Shown here: one piece after another, positions 53,377 through 62,567 of the stretch | How positions within the stretch are numbered: position 1 is the stretch's first letter | Layout of the letters: every line of letters starts with the position of its first letter | Origin: Vallitalea sp. | GTDB lineage: Bacteria > Bacillota > Clostridia > Lachnospirales > Vallitaleaceae | Assembly: GCA_025210515.1 (NCBI GenBank) | Contig: JAOARM010000033.1 | Location: 186,001-250,000, forward strand | Reading direction: 5' to 3' | DNA length: 64,000 nt | Notes under the pieces: model-generated | What the model was told of the DNA's origin: nothing | The model's input: the letters and a program-made list of their open reading frames with translations, nothing else | Database searches by the model: none | Program-made: the position numbers and the translations under genes

Positions 53377-53980
53377 AATTAGTTAATTCATCTTTATCAC
53401 ATAATTCTAGTAAAATATCTACTAAATGCGGATCAAACTGAATACCTTTATTAGCTATAACTTCATCTATACACTCTTCCCAAGAAAGAGATTTCTTATA
53501 TGTACGTTTTGTAATCATTGCATCTATGCTATCACTTAAAGCAATTATCCTAGATGAAAGAGGTATTTCTTCACCTTTTAGTCCATTAGGATAACCTTTT
53601 CCATCCCATCTCTCATGATGATATAATACAATAGTTGCAATTTCTTCTAATTTCTTAGATTTATTCAATATATCATAACCTACTCTGCTATGAGTCTTAA
53701 TAATTTCATATTCACTAGGTTGTAATTCCCCAGGTTTATTAAGTATATTATCTGGTATACCAATTTTTCCTATATCATGCAAATGACCAGCTAAATGTAA
53801 TTGCTGTAGTTTCTTTTTATTCATGCCATATTTTTCACCAATATTATAAGCCATATGAGCTACTCTTTCTGAATGCCCACTTGTATAAGAATCTTTTGCT
53901 TCTAATGCTCCAATAAGACACTCTATAATATCATGATAATAATGCCACAAATTATTTTTAACTTTTCTAAACAAAGTCAT
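53375..53980 (-). CDS. HD-GYP domain cyclic nucleotide phosphodiesterase
   Basis: A 201-residue, single-domain HD-GYP protein. The domain runs almost from end to end: YTSGHSERVAHMAYNIG, the HD pair HLAGHLHDIGKIGIPD, the KPGEL motif NKPGELQPSEYEIIKTH, YHHERWDGKGYP with the GYP signature, and SRIIALSDSIDAM. These residues are those needed for metal binding and c-di-GMP hydrolysis. It has no sensor domain, so regulation must be transcriptional or by partners. It is the third c-di-GMP enzyme of the window. Confidence 0.93.
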   Translation of the reverse strand: MTLFRKVKNNLWHYYHDIIECLIGALEAKDSYTSGHSERVAHMAYNIGEKYGMNKKKLQQLHLAGHLHDIGKIGIPDNILNKPGELQPSEYEIIKTHSRVGYDILNKSKKLEEIATIVLYHHERWDGKGYPNGLKGEEIPLSSRIIALSDSIDAMITKRTYKKSLSWEECIDEVIANKGIQFDPHLVDILLELCDKDELTN

Positions 53981-54122
53981 TATTTCATACTCCTTATTAT
54001 ATTAAAACTGATTTTCATTATCATTATAGCACGATATTATATTTTTTTCCATTTTTTTCATCTCTTAATTACAAAAATATATAATTTAACTTATTCTTAT
54101 ATTGACTAGCTCAATATAAAAC

Positions 54123-54148
54123 AAAAAAGCCACTATTAAGTGACTTTT
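54123..54148 (-). terminator. efp terminator
   Basis: On the minus strand, AAAAG-T-CACT, loop, AGTG-G-CTTTTTT directly after the efp stop: a short stem with a T6 tail. Confidence 0.8.
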
Positions 54149-54157
54149 CATTTAAAT

Positions 54158-54715
54158 CTAAGCTCTTGATAAGTATTCTCCAGTTCTTGTATCAATCTTA
54201 ATTTTGTCTCCAATATTCACAAATAATGGTACGTAAACTGTAGCTCTAGTTTCTACTTCTGCTGGCTTAGTAGCACCAGTAGCAGTATCCCCTTTTACTC
54301 CAGGCTCTGTATGAATAATGTCTAACTCTACAAATAGAGGTGGATCAATACCAAATACAGCTTCATCATGGCTTAATATTTTAACCATATCATTTTCTTT
54401 AACAAATTTTAATGTATCTCCAATTTGATCTTTATTAATCGCAATCTGATCGTATGTTTCTACATCCATAAAGTGGAATAATTCTCCATCATTATATAAA
54501 TATTGCATATCTTTTCTCTCAATATGAGCTTTTGGCATTTTTTCTGTTGGTCTAAATGTTTTTTCAACTACAGCACCTGTTTTTAAATTTTTTAATTTTG
54601 TTCTAACGAATGCTGCTCCTTTACCTGGCTTTACATGTTGAAATTCAACAACAGAATAAATTTGATTTTCATATTGAATAGTTAAGCCGTTTCTAAAATC
54701 TCCAGCTGATACCAT
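54158..54715 (-). CDS. efp: Elongation factor P
   Basis: A 185-residue EF-P that relieves ribosome stalling at proline runs. The N-terminal KOW-like domain has [29 protein letters not shown], with the conserved modified-Lys loop at PGKGAA. Two OB domains follow, ending with the family signature [25 protein letters not shown]. Its place between pepP and the SpoIIIA region is conserved in Firmicutes. The ATG at 54715 follows AGGGAGGAAAT. Confidence 0.96.
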   Translation of the reverse strand: MVSAGDFRNGLTIQYENQIYSVVEFQHVKPGKGAAFVRTKLKNLKTGAVVEKTFRPTEKMPKAHIERKDMQYLYNDGELFHFMDVETYDQIAINKDQIGDTLKFVKENDMVKILSHDEAVFGIDPPLFVELDIIHTEPGVKGDTATGATKPAEVETRATVYVPLFVNIGDKIKIDTRTGEYLSRA

Positions 54716-54843
54716 ATCTATTTCCTCCCTAACTTTTATCTTTTATAGTGTAAACCAATAACCATTATTTTTCAATAGTTTTTTGTTTTTCATTTGTATT
54801 TAGATAATAATTATTATATATCTTATAATAATTATTTATACAT

Positions 54844-55914
54844 CTATACTAATTCTATTAATTGTTTTGGTGATGAAGTAAAATTAATAATACCTTCATC
54901 AGTAACGCATACTAAGTCTTCTATTCTAACTCCACCAAATTCTGGTACATATATTCCCGGTTCTACAGTAACTACCATATTTTTAGTAAAGGTATTTTCA
55001 TCTCTTGGTGAAAATCTAGGTTCTTCGTGAATATATAAGCCAACACTATGTCCAAGTCCATGTCCGAAGTTATCTCCGTATCCTTTTTCTGATATAATAT
55101 CTCTAGCAATTTTATCTATTTCTTTTCCTATACATCCAGCTTTTATAGATGAAAGTGCTTTTTCCTGTGCTTCTAATACAGTTTGATATATTTCTTTTTG
55201 TTTTTCACTTGCTTTACCAATTACAAAAGTTCTTGTCATATCTGAACAATAACCTTTATATACGCATCCAAAATCAAGTGTAACAAAATCTCCTTCTTCT
55301 ATCTCTTTGTCTGTTGGTTCAGCATGAGGTAATGAAGAGTTAACTCCTGATGCAACAATTGTATCAAATGATAGCTTATCTGCACCATTTTTCTTCATAT
55401 AAGTTTCTAATTCTAGAGCAATCTCTTTCTCTGTCATCCCTACTTTAACATATTCAATTATATGTTTAAATGCCATATCTCCTATAGATGCAGCTTTTTT
55501 AATAAGTTTTAATTCTTCTTGGTCTTTTACCATTCTTATTTGTTCAACTATATCACCAATAGGCTCTACCTGAATGTTTTTAAGCCCTTCTTCTAAATCC
55601 ATATAATCTTTATATGTTAATATAGTATCTTCAAATCCTACTTTGTTAGCACCATCTTCTTTTATAATATTGTTTAATGTATTTTCTAGCCCTTTTTCTA
55701 TATAATCAATTATTATAAACTCTGGGCACTGCTTAGTAGCTTGTTCTATATATCTAAAATCTGTTAAAAGTTTTTGAGTGTTTTTTGAAATATATAGATA
55801 GGCATTAGATCCTGTAAATCCACTAAGATATCTACGATTAATTTCTCCACGTATTATAACTGCATCAAGTTCTAAATCTATTAATTTATCTACTAGTTTA
55901 TTTAACCTTGTCAT
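54844..55914 (-). CDS. pepP: Xaa-Pro aminopeptidase (M24 family)
   Basis: A 356-residue aminopeptidase that removes N-terminal residues preceding proline. Residues 1-125 form a creatinase-like N-terminal domain (YLSGFTGSNAYL). The catalytic domain has the dinuclear metal ligands in FVTLDFGCVYKGYCSDMTRTF (two Asp), GHGLGHSVGLYIHEEPR (His), VVTVEPGIYVPEFGGVRIEDL (two Glu). The start ATG at 55914 is behind AAGGGAGAATT; the longer frame is disfavoured. It corresponds to YqhT of Bacillus, next to aroQ and efp. Confidence 0.93.
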   Translation of the reverse strand: MTRLNKLVDKLIDLELDAVIIRGEINRRYLSGFTGSNAYLYISKNTQKLLTDFRYIEQATKQCPEFIIIDYIEKGLENTLNNIIKEDGANKVGFEDTILTYKDYMDLEEGLKNIQVEPIGDIVEQIRMVKDQEELKLIKKAASIGDMAFKHIIEYVKVGMTEKEIALELETYMKKNGADKLSFDTIVASGVNSSLPHAEPTDKEIEEGDFVTLDFGCVYKGYCSDMTRTFVIGKASEKQKEIYQTVLEAQEKALSSIKAGCIGKEIDKIARDIISEKGYGDNFGHGLGHSVGLYIHEEPRFSPRDENTFTKNMVVTVEPGIYVPEFGGVRIEDLVCVTDEGIINFTSSPKQLIELV

Positions 55915-55979
55915 AATAATTCTCCCTTTTATATTGTTTATTACGAAAAACAATAGTTTTACTATATATAGAATAATAT

Positions 55980-56417
55980 CTATATATTAATTTCAATTAA
56001 ATAATCTATAGCTAATAGATAGCCTACTAATCCTTTGCCATATATCTGTTTAATGCATACAGGCTCAATTACAGAAATATGCCTAAACTCTTCTCTTTCA
56101 TATATATTAGAAATATGCACTTCCACTGTTTTTATACTAGTAGATGCAATAGCATCTCTAATAGCATAACTATAATGGGTATATGCTCCTGGATTAATAA
56201 CAATACCTTCAACGTTATCATGATAGCATTGTTGAATTCTATCTATTATACTTCCTTCATGATTTGATTGAAATATCTCTATATCTATGCCAAGTTTATT
56301 AGCCTTATCATTTATCATATTAATTAAATCTTGATAATCTTCATTGCCATAAACACTTTTTTCTCTAATTCCAAGAAAGTTAAGATTAGGTCCATTAATA
56401 ACAACAATTTTTTTCAT
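55980..56417 (-). CDS. aroQ: Type II 3-dehydroquinate dehydratase
   Basis: A 145-residue enzyme of the shikimate pathway, dodecameric in relatives. The N-terminus has VVINGPNLNFLGIREKSVYG (Tyr of the active-site lid near residue 24), FQSNHEGSIIDRI, VINPGAYTHYSYAIRDAI (catalytic His) and EVHISNIYEREEFRH. It stands in a row with aroK and aroE, so three successive pathway steps are encoded together. Confidence 0.96.
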   Translation of the reverse strand: MKKIVVINGPNLNFLGIREKSVYGNEDYQDLINMINDKANKLGIDIEIFQSNHEGSIIDRIQQCYHDNVEGIVINPGAYTHYSYAIRDAIASTSIKTVEVHISNIYEREEFRHISVIEPVCIKQIYGKGLVGYLLAIDYLIEINI

Positions 56418-56434
56418 ATGTATCCCTCATTTTC

Positions 56435-56938
56435 TTATAGTAACGAAATAATCTCTTCTACTATACTGTCAACGTCTTTACCTGATGTTTGTATAATAAT
56501 ATCCGCTGAACTTAGATACTTATCTTCTCTTGATTCTAATAATTCTGATATGGTTTTTACATAGTTTTCTGTTTGTAGTAACGGTCTTTTTGTATCATCT
56601 TTTACATTTTCTACAATATGATTAACGTCTGCATGCAAAAAAATAACTTTACCTATTTTCTTCAGCAATTGTCTATTATAATCTTTTAATACAATACCTC
56701 CACCTGTTGAAATTATAGCTTCGTTTTTATCTAGTAATGATTCAAGATACTTTGTTTCTATTTTTCTAAAATACTCTTCACCATATTCATTAAAAATGCT
56801 TGTGATACTTGTATTTTCTGTTTTCTCAATTTCTTCATCCATATCAATAAAATTTCGATTTAGATATTTAGAAAGTTGTTTACCTATAGTCGATTTACCG
56901 CTACCCATAAAACCTATTAACAAAATATTTTCAATCAT
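56435..56938 (-). CDS. aroK: Shikimate kinase
   Basis: A 167-residue P-loop kinase: Walker A ILLIGFMGSGKSTIG, the shikimate-binding DMDEEIEK and FRKIETKYLESL, GGGIV in ISTGGGIVLKD and the lid RPLLQTENY. I use the ATG at 56938, seven bases after AAAGGAGT, rather than the in-frame start 18 bases upstream. It overlaps closely with the end of aroE. Confidence 0.94.
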   Translation of the reverse strand: MIENILLIGFMGSGKSTIGKQLSKYLNRNFIDMDEEIEKTENTSITSIFNEYGEEYFRKIETKYLESLLDKNEAIISTGGGIVLKDYNRQLLKKIGKVIFLHADVNHIVENVKDDTKRPLLQTENYVKTISELLESREDKYLSSADIIIQTSGKDVDSIVEEIISLL

Positions 56939-56952
56939 TGATACACTCCTTT

Positions 56953-57825
56953 TCATATATCTAGATTAATACTATCTATTATTTGGTTTTTCACATCTTC
57001 CAATATATCTTGTTTTATTTCTATATCATTCCAAATTTCATATGCTCTAACACCTTGATAATATAACATTTCAAAACCATTTAATATTTTAATCCCATTT
57101 TCTTGTGCTTTTAATAAAAATTTTGTTTTATATGGATTATATATTAAGTCCACGGCTGTATGAAATTTCTTATAAAACTCTTCTTCTATAATTGGGTTAT
57201 GCTCTGTATTAGGTGACATTCCTATAGGTGTTGTTTGAAAAGCAATATCAAAAGATGAAATTCTATCTATTTCATCAATACCTAATACATTAGTTTTAAC
57301 ATTATAGTATTTTTTAATATTATTTGCAAGATTTTGTGCTTTTTCCTTAGTTCTATTAACAATTGTTATACTATTTGCATTTTCACTGCCACATAGTATT
57401 CCTACTGCTTTTGCGGCACCTCCAGCTCCAATTATAACTATATCGTTATTGTTAATAACAATATCATTATTAAGAAGAGACTTATGTAATCCTTCTGCAT
57501 CTGTGTTATATCCAACATATCCATCATCAGTGTATTTAAGAGTATTAACAGCACCTATTTGTTTGGCAAACAAAGAAACTTCAATTAACTCAGTTATTAC
57601 TTCTTCTTTATATGGTACTGTTACGTTAAGCCCAGTGACATTTAATGCTTTTGCACCTTCAATGGCTTTACTTAGATTACCTCTATTAACTTTAAATGGC
57701 ACATATACATAATCCTTACATAGTTTTTCTGATAATGTATTGTGAATTAATGGCGATATAGTGTGTTCTACTGGATTTCCAATTAAACCTAACACTTTTG
57801 TTTTTCCGTTAATTTTTTGCTTCAT
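56953..57825 (-). CDS. aroE: Shikimate 5-dehydrogenase
   Basis: A 290-residue NADPH-dependent dehydrogenase. The substrate domain has GLIGNPVEHTISPLIHN and LNVTVPYKEEV (catalytic Lys) with VNTL; the NADP domain has VIIGAGGAAKAVGI and IVNRTKEKA. It overlaps the 3' end of yqeG by 17 bases and precedes aroK. Confidence 0.95.
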   Translation of the reverse strand: MKQKINGKTKVLGLIGNPVEHTISPLIHNTLSEKLCKDYVYVPFKVNRGNLSKAIEGAKALNVTGLNVTVPYKEEVITELIEVSLFAKQIGAVNTLKYTDDGYVGYNTDAEGLHKSLLNNDIVINNNDIVIIGAGGAAKAVGILCGSENANSITIVNRTKEKAQNLANNIKKYYNVKTNVLGIDEIDRISSFDIAFQTTPIGMSPNTEHNPIIEEEFYKKFHTAVDLIYNPYKTKFLLKAQENGIKILNGFEMLYYQGVRAYEIWNDIEIKQDILEDVKNQIIDSINLDI

Positions 57826-58327
57826 CTTTTTTTACCTTCTTTAAGTATGCATTAATAATTCTTTTTTCTGTACTTCTTTTTATTTTCGTTATCCACTCTT
57901 CTTTGTCTGATATAGGAACTACTAGTATCGTTTTAAGTTTTAGTCTATTACCTCCGTATATATCTGTAAATATCTGGTCACCGACTAATACTGTATTTTT
58001 CTTATTAGTTTTTAATTCTTGCATAGCTTTTTTGAGATTTCTAGTCATTGGCTTTAATGCCTTATGAATTGCATATACCCCTAACTTTTCATTAAATTTT
58101 GTTATTCTCACTTCGTTGTTGTTAGATACTAATGCTACTTGAAAACCTATTTCTTTAAGTTTAATAAATAAGTCTATTATTTCATCATTAGGATGTTCCA
58201 TATCATAAGGAACAAGTGTATTATCTACATCAAACATTATTCCTCTATATCCATTTTTAAATAATTTATCATAATCTATTTCATGAATCGAGTCTACATA
58301 TTCAGATGGAAAAAATCTTTTTAACAA
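57809..58327 (-). CDS. yqeG: YqeG family HAD phosphatase
   Basis: A 172-residue HAD hydrolase (subfamily IIIA). The catalytic Asp pair is in GIMFDVDNTLVPYD near residue 33, followed by LVSNNNEVRI, a Lys in HKALKPMTRNL and the acidic motif VLVGDQIFTDIYGGNR. Family members of this type include phosphatidylglycerol phosphate phosphatases in other lineages; the substrate here is not known. It heads the yqeG-aroE-aroK-aroQ run. Confidence 0.92.
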   Translation of the reverse strand: MLKRFFPSEYVDSIHEIDYDKLFKNGYRGIMFDVDNTLVPYDMEHPNDEIIDLFIKLKEIGFQVALVSNNNEVRITKFNEKLGVYAIHKALKPMTRNLKKAMQELKTNKKNTVLVGDQIFTDIYGGNRLKLKTILVVPISDKEEWITKIKRSTEKRIINAYLKKVKKDEAKN

Positions 58328-58565
58328 TTACATCACCCTATATTTTAGTCTATTTCCATATTATTCATTTTGATTATATCAATTTGTAAGCTACAATACA
58401 AGTTTTTTTAATTGCTTACATCATTATATAGTATAAAAATCAGTTTTAACAAATATTCATTTTATTATTCTTTAACCTATAAGCTGTTGAATAATTTACT
58501 TTATACTGGATATTCACACTCTAAAACAAATAGCTTATATCATTTCATCTTTGTTGAATATAAAA

Positions 58566-58595
58566 AAGATAGATCTAAAAAGGTCAGACTATCTT
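58566..58595 (-). terminator. Terminator after the pilin-like gene
   Basis: On the minus strand AAGATAG...CTATCTT is followed by T6. It lies just past the 58607 stop. The rest of 58328-58606 shows no ORF with a ribosome site. Confidence 0.75.
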
Positions 58596-58606
58596 CCATA
58601 CAATTT

Positions 58607-59074
58607 TTATATTTTATTTTTTTTCAGATTAAAAAGTTCTACGCTTTTAGATACGTTTTTATTATGTGCATATACTATAATATTGTTTTTATCTACCGTA
58701 ACACTAAAGTGCTTAAATCCACCTTTTCTATATTTTAAAGTTGGAATTTCCATATCAAATTTATTAAATTCTTGTATTAATTCTTCTATTAATTCTTCGT
58801 CTAATGATTTCTTGTCTGGTATCGAATGAGAAATGTTTAGTTTATTAACTGAATAATTGTTATAGGCATCTTCTTGATTAATTATTTTTGCAACTGCATT
58901 ACCAATAAGCGTTGCATTTGCAACATCTGTCTCTTTTTTTGAATTGTCTATTTTCTTAATTTGATTTGGAACAGCAGTTACAATTAGAATTAGTAGTACT
59001 ACTATAACAACTATTATTTCTATAATGGTAGATCGACTTTTATTTTTAAGAAAATTACTTATTATCTTTCTCAT
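58607..59074 (-). CDS. Type IV pilin-like protein with non-canonical cleavage site
   Basis: A 155-residue protein whose N-terminus looks like a class III signal: positive residues, then RSTIIEIIVVIVVLLILIVT with the Glu expected at +5 of mature pilins and the AVPNQ that follows in many pseudopilins. The residues before the hydrophobic part are Arg-Ser instead of Gly-Phe, so prepilin peptidase cleavage may be lost. The C-terminal half has no cysteines and no known domain. It stands alone, with no pilus assembly genes nearby. Confidence 0.7.
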   Translation of the reverse strand: MRKIISNFLKNKSRSTIIEIIVVIVVLLILIVTAVPNQIKKIDNSKKETDVANATLIGNAVAKIINQEDAYNNYSVNKLNISHSIPDKKSLDEELIEELIQEFNKFDMEIPTLKYRKGGFKHFSVTVDKNNIIVYAHNKNVSKSVELFNLKKNKI

Positions 59075-59094
59075 ATATTATGTCCTCCGTATAT

Positions 59095-59652
59095 TCATAA
59101 CCACTCTTTTGATGTGACAATTCTGGCTCCTAATGTATTTTTAAAATGATTAAGAGCAAATTGATGCCCCTCTTGTGTTAGTCCACAACAGCAATCGCTA
59201 ATCACTGTTATTTTATAACCTAAATTATATGCATCAATGGCAGTATGCAACACACATATATCAGTACAAACACCCATCAATACTAATTCTTCAATTTGTT
59301 GTTGTTTTAATGTTAAGTTTAACATTGTTCCATTAAAAGCTGAATACATTGTCTTAGAAATATTCATAGTTTTATTAGGCTTAATATTATTAAATACATC
59401 TTGGTCTATATAAAGCTTACTCCCTTCTCTATTACAATGAAGCGGAAATAACTTAGACTCTGGTGAATAAGTATAACTATCTTTTTCATGATTATCATTA
59501 CAAAGATATAAAATACCTTCATCTTCTTTAATTTTCTTTATTATTTTTATTATATTAGGTTGAATTGACTGTCCTCTTTCACTAAGAGATAGTACCCCTT
59601 TATCATCAATAAAATCATATACATAATCAATTAATAAATATGCCGATTTCAC
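59095..59652 (-). CDS. Cysteine hydrolase, isochorismatase/nicotinamidase superfamily
   Basis: A 185-residue hydrolase. Catalytic Asp is in LLIDYVYDFID, the nucleophile Cys in LVLMGVCTDICVLHTA. A DNHEKDS segment and FPLHCNREGSKL resemble metal-binding and substrate loops of nicotinamidases (PncA). Nicotinamide hydrolysis is therefore the first guess, but related enzymes hydrolyse other amides. No NAD salvage gene is adjacent. The ATG at 59652 follows AAGGAGGAATTAC. Confidence 0.82.
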   Translation of the reverse strand: MKSAYLLIDYVYDFIDDKGVLSLSERGQSIQPNIIKIIKKIKEDEGILYLCNDNHEKDSYTYSPESKLFPLHCNREGSKLYIDQDVFNNIKPNKTMNISKTMYSAFNGTMLNLTLKQQQIEELVLMGVCTDICVLHTAIDAYNLGYKITVISDCCCGLTQEGHQFALNHFKNTLGARIVTSKEWL

Positions 59653-59798
59653 TGTAATTCCTCCTTAGGTTATCTTATATTTATACACATTCTATAATAT
59701 TATTTTCGTCATGTCAAACTTACATTAAACTTTAATAAGTATCTTCTAGTCTTATCTAAACCTAGCTAAGAAATTATATAAGTATAGTAATATAATCC

Positions 59799-59999
59799 TT
59801 ATTTATGTTTTAATAATATATCTTTTGCTATATTTAACGCTTCTACCACTTCATTCTCAGGTACTGAATTCTTGATTTCATTTATTATAGCTTCTGCGTA
59901 GTATTGGGATATAGTTTTAGTAATATTTTTCTTGTGTTCATACTCCTTACCTGCTTTATATATAAAATTCACATCAATTTGTTGTTTTTTCATACCCAC
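59799..59999 (-). CDS. Small helical protein of unknown function
   Basis: A 66-residue basic, predicted helical protein that I do not recognise (KKQQIDVNFIYKAGKEYEHK, then EAIINEIKNSVPENEV). I chose GTG at 59999, six bases after GGAG. The same frame stays open upstream through a hydrophobic stretch (NIWILLLLISYILLKRN), so a longer, membrane-anchored version starting at TTG (60044) or beyond is possible, though it would overlap the promoter region of the opposite-strand gene. Confidence 0.5.
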   Translation of the reverse strand: MGMKKQQIDVNFIYKAGKEYEHKKNITKTISQYYAEAIINEIKNSVPENEVVEALNIAKDILLKHK

Positions 60000-60156
60000 T
60001 AGAATCTCCATATTACGTTTTAATAATATATATGATATTAACAATAGTAATATCCAGATATTAAAGGTTATTATTGATAACTTAGTGGTTTTATAATAAA
60101 TAAAAATATGGTAATATAATGATATACTACATTATCAACTTGCCAAGGAGTACATA

Positions 60157-60330
60157 ATGAAAAATAAAAATATATACTTAATTCTATCTTTATTAATTAG
60201 TTCATCAACATCTTTAGTAAATAGTTTTGTTGTACCAATACCTAATTGGTTAGCAATAATACTTATATTGTTTGCAATTATATTTTTAATAATTTATATT
60301 ATTAAAAATCCTTTTAAGAAGAATAATTAA
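60157..60330 (+). CDS. Small two-helix membrane protein
   Basis: A 57-residue ORF read directly from the sequence. An N-terminal hydrophobic stretch (IYLILSLLISSSTSLV), a short loop with PIPN, a second helix (WLAIILILFAIIFLIIYIIK) and a basic tail NPFKKNN. An AAGGAG ribosome site (60145-60150) lies six bases before the ATG, a TATAAT (60115-60120) lies upstream and a strong terminator follows. These signals make it a real, monocistronic gene. It may be a holin-like, toxin-like or regulatory peptide; nothing in the sequence decides. Confidence 0.7.
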   Translation: MKNKNIYLILSLLISSSTSLVNSFVVPIPNWLAIILILFAIIFLIIYIIKNPFKKNN

Positions 60331-60360
60331 TATTAGATGCTTATAGTCTATATGTATATT

Positions 60361-60396
60361 GTGTTAACTTATTTTAATGAGTTAACACTTTTTTAT
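60361..60396 (+). terminator. Terminator of the small membrane protein gene
   Basis: GTGTTAACT, 10-base loop, AGTTAACAC, then T6: a canonical intrinsic terminator on the plus strand. Confidence 0.9.
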
Positions 60397-60411
60397 TCAT
60401 TAAATTAGGTA

Positions 60412-60891
60412 CTAAATTTTATTGATTTCAAGATATTTAGAACTAATTCCATCTTCAATGAATGTTTCTATACTATTAAAACCAACTTTTTCTAGTAGCC
60501 CTATTGACCTATTATTTAATGAATATGTGAATGCTCCTACCTTATCTATGTCATATTTATCAAATACTTCTTTAATGAACTCTATAGATGCTTGTGTACC
60601 TATACCTTTTCCCCAAAGCTCTTTTTCAAAAATAACAATACTCATCATAGCCATCTTTTCATCAATTTCATCGATACAATAACACCATATATCTCCAACA
60701 TATTTCCCTTCATGATATATTACTTTCCCATAACTAACTGCCCCATCTTTAAGAGATTCTTCATATAATTTTAATGCTTCTTCTAATGATTTTATACTAA
60801 AAGGAAATAATTTTTGTATTTCTTCATCTTGAGTCTTTTCCCAGAAAATCACAACATGCTCATTTGTTCTATCTTTTAATATTACATTCAT
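60412..60891 (-). CDS. GNAT family N-acetyltransferase
   Basis: A 159-residue acetyltransferase. The acetyl-CoA pyrophosphate loop is in ELWGKGIGTQASIEFI, preceded by the beta-strand MAMMSIVIF and followed by VGAFTYSLNNRSIGLLEKVGF, a typical motif B. N-terminal residues TQDEEIQKLFPFSIKSLEEA resemble RimJ/RimL-type enzymes. The acceptor is unknown. Confidence 0.85.
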   Translation of the reverse strand: MNVILKDRTNEHVVIFWEKTQDEEIQKLFPFSIKSLEEALKLYEESLKDGAVSYGKVIYHEGKYVGDIWCYCIDEIDEKMAMMSIVIFEKELWGKGIGTQASIEFIKEVFDKYDIDKVGAFTYSLNNRSIGLLEKVGFNSIETFIEDGISSKYLEINKI

Positions 60892-61067
60892 ATTTATTGA
60901 CCTCCACTTATATTTATATCTTTTTATATAATGTAATAAATATCTCCTCTAATACAGAGTAGCTATTTAATACCGTACGATACAAGTTATATATACATCA
61001 TAACTGTTATAAACACACTTGGAATTACTTTTGATTTATAACATTAATATATTAAGTCCAAACTTTC

Positions 61068-61592
61068 TTAGATATCTTTTAAATACTCATCTTTATTAAG
61101 CTTATATACTTTCTCAACATTTCCTAAATCTTTATTATTAAATTCATTAATAAATTCCATTACAGAATTATCTAGTATTCTAACTGATGCAAAATTTTCC
61201 TTATATACATATGCAACAATTTTATCTAAGTTCATACTTACAAAACAATATTCTATTAACTTTTCTAGAATTTCTTTTCCATATCCATTTCCCCAAAATC
61301 TTTCTATAAATCTATAACCTATCTCATATTCTTCATCTTCATTCTTAATCACTGCGCATGTTCCAACAAACTGATTGTTATTCTTTTTAATGATTGCCAT
61401 TACACAAAAATCATTACTCAAATATTGATATTTACTAATTATCCCTTCTAATTCTTTCATATTATCTATTTCACTCTTAGGTGTCCCAGTAATATATCTC
61501 ATTACATTTGGATTTCTTTGCATTTCATTAAATGGCTCAATATCTGTCAATTTTAATTTTCTAACGTACAATCTTTCTGTCTCAAATACCAT
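61068..61592 (-). CDS. GNAT family N-acetyltransferase (RimJ/RimL type)
   Basis: A 174-residue acetyltransferase that begins with the typical FETERLYVRKLKLTDIEPF. It has YEIGYRFIERFWGNGYGKEILEKLIEYCF for acetyl-CoA binding and KIVAYVYKENFASVRILD for motif B. Relatives acetylate ribosomal proteins, peptides or antibiotics. The ATG at 61592 follows GGAGAG. It is not cotranscribed in any obvious way with the other GNAT genes. Confidence 0.87.
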   Translation of the reverse strand: MVFETERLYVRKLKLTDIEPFNEMQRNPNVMRYITGTPKSEIDNMKELEGIISKYQYLSNDFCVMAIIKKNNNQFVGTCAVIKNEDEEYEIGYRFIERFWGNGYGKEILEKLIEYCFVSMNLDKIVAYVYKENFASVRILDNSVMEFINEFNNKDLGNVEKVYKLNKDEYLKDI

Positions 61593-61654
61593 TATGCCTC
61601 TCTCCTTCATGCAACTATATAGTCATACCTTCAATGTCCTAAGATAACATTTAA

Positions 61655-62515
61655 TCATTTTGCCTTATTCTTACTCAATGTAATAACTCCTACTTCAGGT
61701 TTATTGAATATCCTTATTGGTGCGATACTATTACCTAATCCTCTATTTACAATCATATTAACATCATTATAATTGTATTTTCCTCCATCGTATTTAGGAA
61801 ATAATCCTTGATTAGGAGCTATGATACCTCCTATAAATGGCAGTCGTATTTGTCCTCCATGAGCATGTCCACATAAGATTAAATCAATATTTCTTTGTTT
61901 ATATACTTCAAATAATTCTGGTCTATGGGACAATAATATTGTAATATCTTCTTTCTTATTATCCTTTAACAGCATATCAATTTTCTCAATTACTTTGTTA
62001 TAACTATTAATTGGTTTAGAATACTCGTTATAGTATTTTGCTGGATCATCAATTCCTAAGATGTTTATTATTTTATTATTGTTGTTGATTTTAATTTTAT
62101 CATCACTAAGAATATTTACTCCTAAATTCTCAATATCTACTCTTAGTTCACCATATTTTCCTGACCACCATTCATGATTTCCTGTTACATAATATACAGG
62201 GGCAATATCAACTAGTTTTTCAATTAACATTATAGCATTAGCTTTATTATAGCGTCTCCTATCAATCAAATCTCCTGTAATAACTATAATATTAGGTTCT
62301 TGTTTTTCTATCACGTTAACTAATCTTTTCTGTCCCTTACCGAATAATTTATTATGTACATCAGAAATATGGACTATGCTAAATCCTTCAAACTCACTAG
62401 GGAGTTCTTTTATGCTTAAATTATAATCTGTTACTTGTATCCAATTATTTTCAATGTATAAAAAAACTATTAAAAAAATAATAATACCTAATCTTCTCCA
62501 TTTTTTTCTTATCAT
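61655..62515 (-). CDS. Membrane-anchored metallophosphoesterase (YkuE-like)
   Basis: A 286-residue calcineurin-like phosphoesterase with an N-terminal membrane helix (residues about 7-24). All metal motifs are in order: VHISDVHN, ITGDLIDRR, VTGNHEWW, LLSHRPELF and CGHAHGGQIRLP. Bacillus YkuE of this group is a secreted zinc phosphatase tied to the cell wall. The anchor orientation suggests an extracytoplasmic catalytic domain. The ORF ends 38 bases before the acetyltransferase operon region and stands alone. Confidence 0.92.
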   Translation of the reverse strand: MIRKKWRRLGIIIFLIVFLYIENNWIQVTDYNLSIKELPSEFEGFSIVHISDVHNKLFGKGQKRLVNVIEKQEPNIIVITGDLIDRRRYNKANAIMLIEKLVDIAPVYYVTGNHEWWSGKYGELRVDIENLGVNILSDDKIKINNNNKIINILGIDDPAKYYNEYSKPINSYNKVIEKIDMLLKDNKKEDITILLSHRPELFEVYKQRNIDLILCGHAHGGQIRLPFIGGIIAPNQGLFPKYDGGKYNYNDVNMIVNRGLGNSIAPIRIFNKPEVGVITLSKNKAK

Positions 62516-62567
62516 AAATAATACCTACACCTCTTATATTATTATCTTATATACCATATTCACTAAG

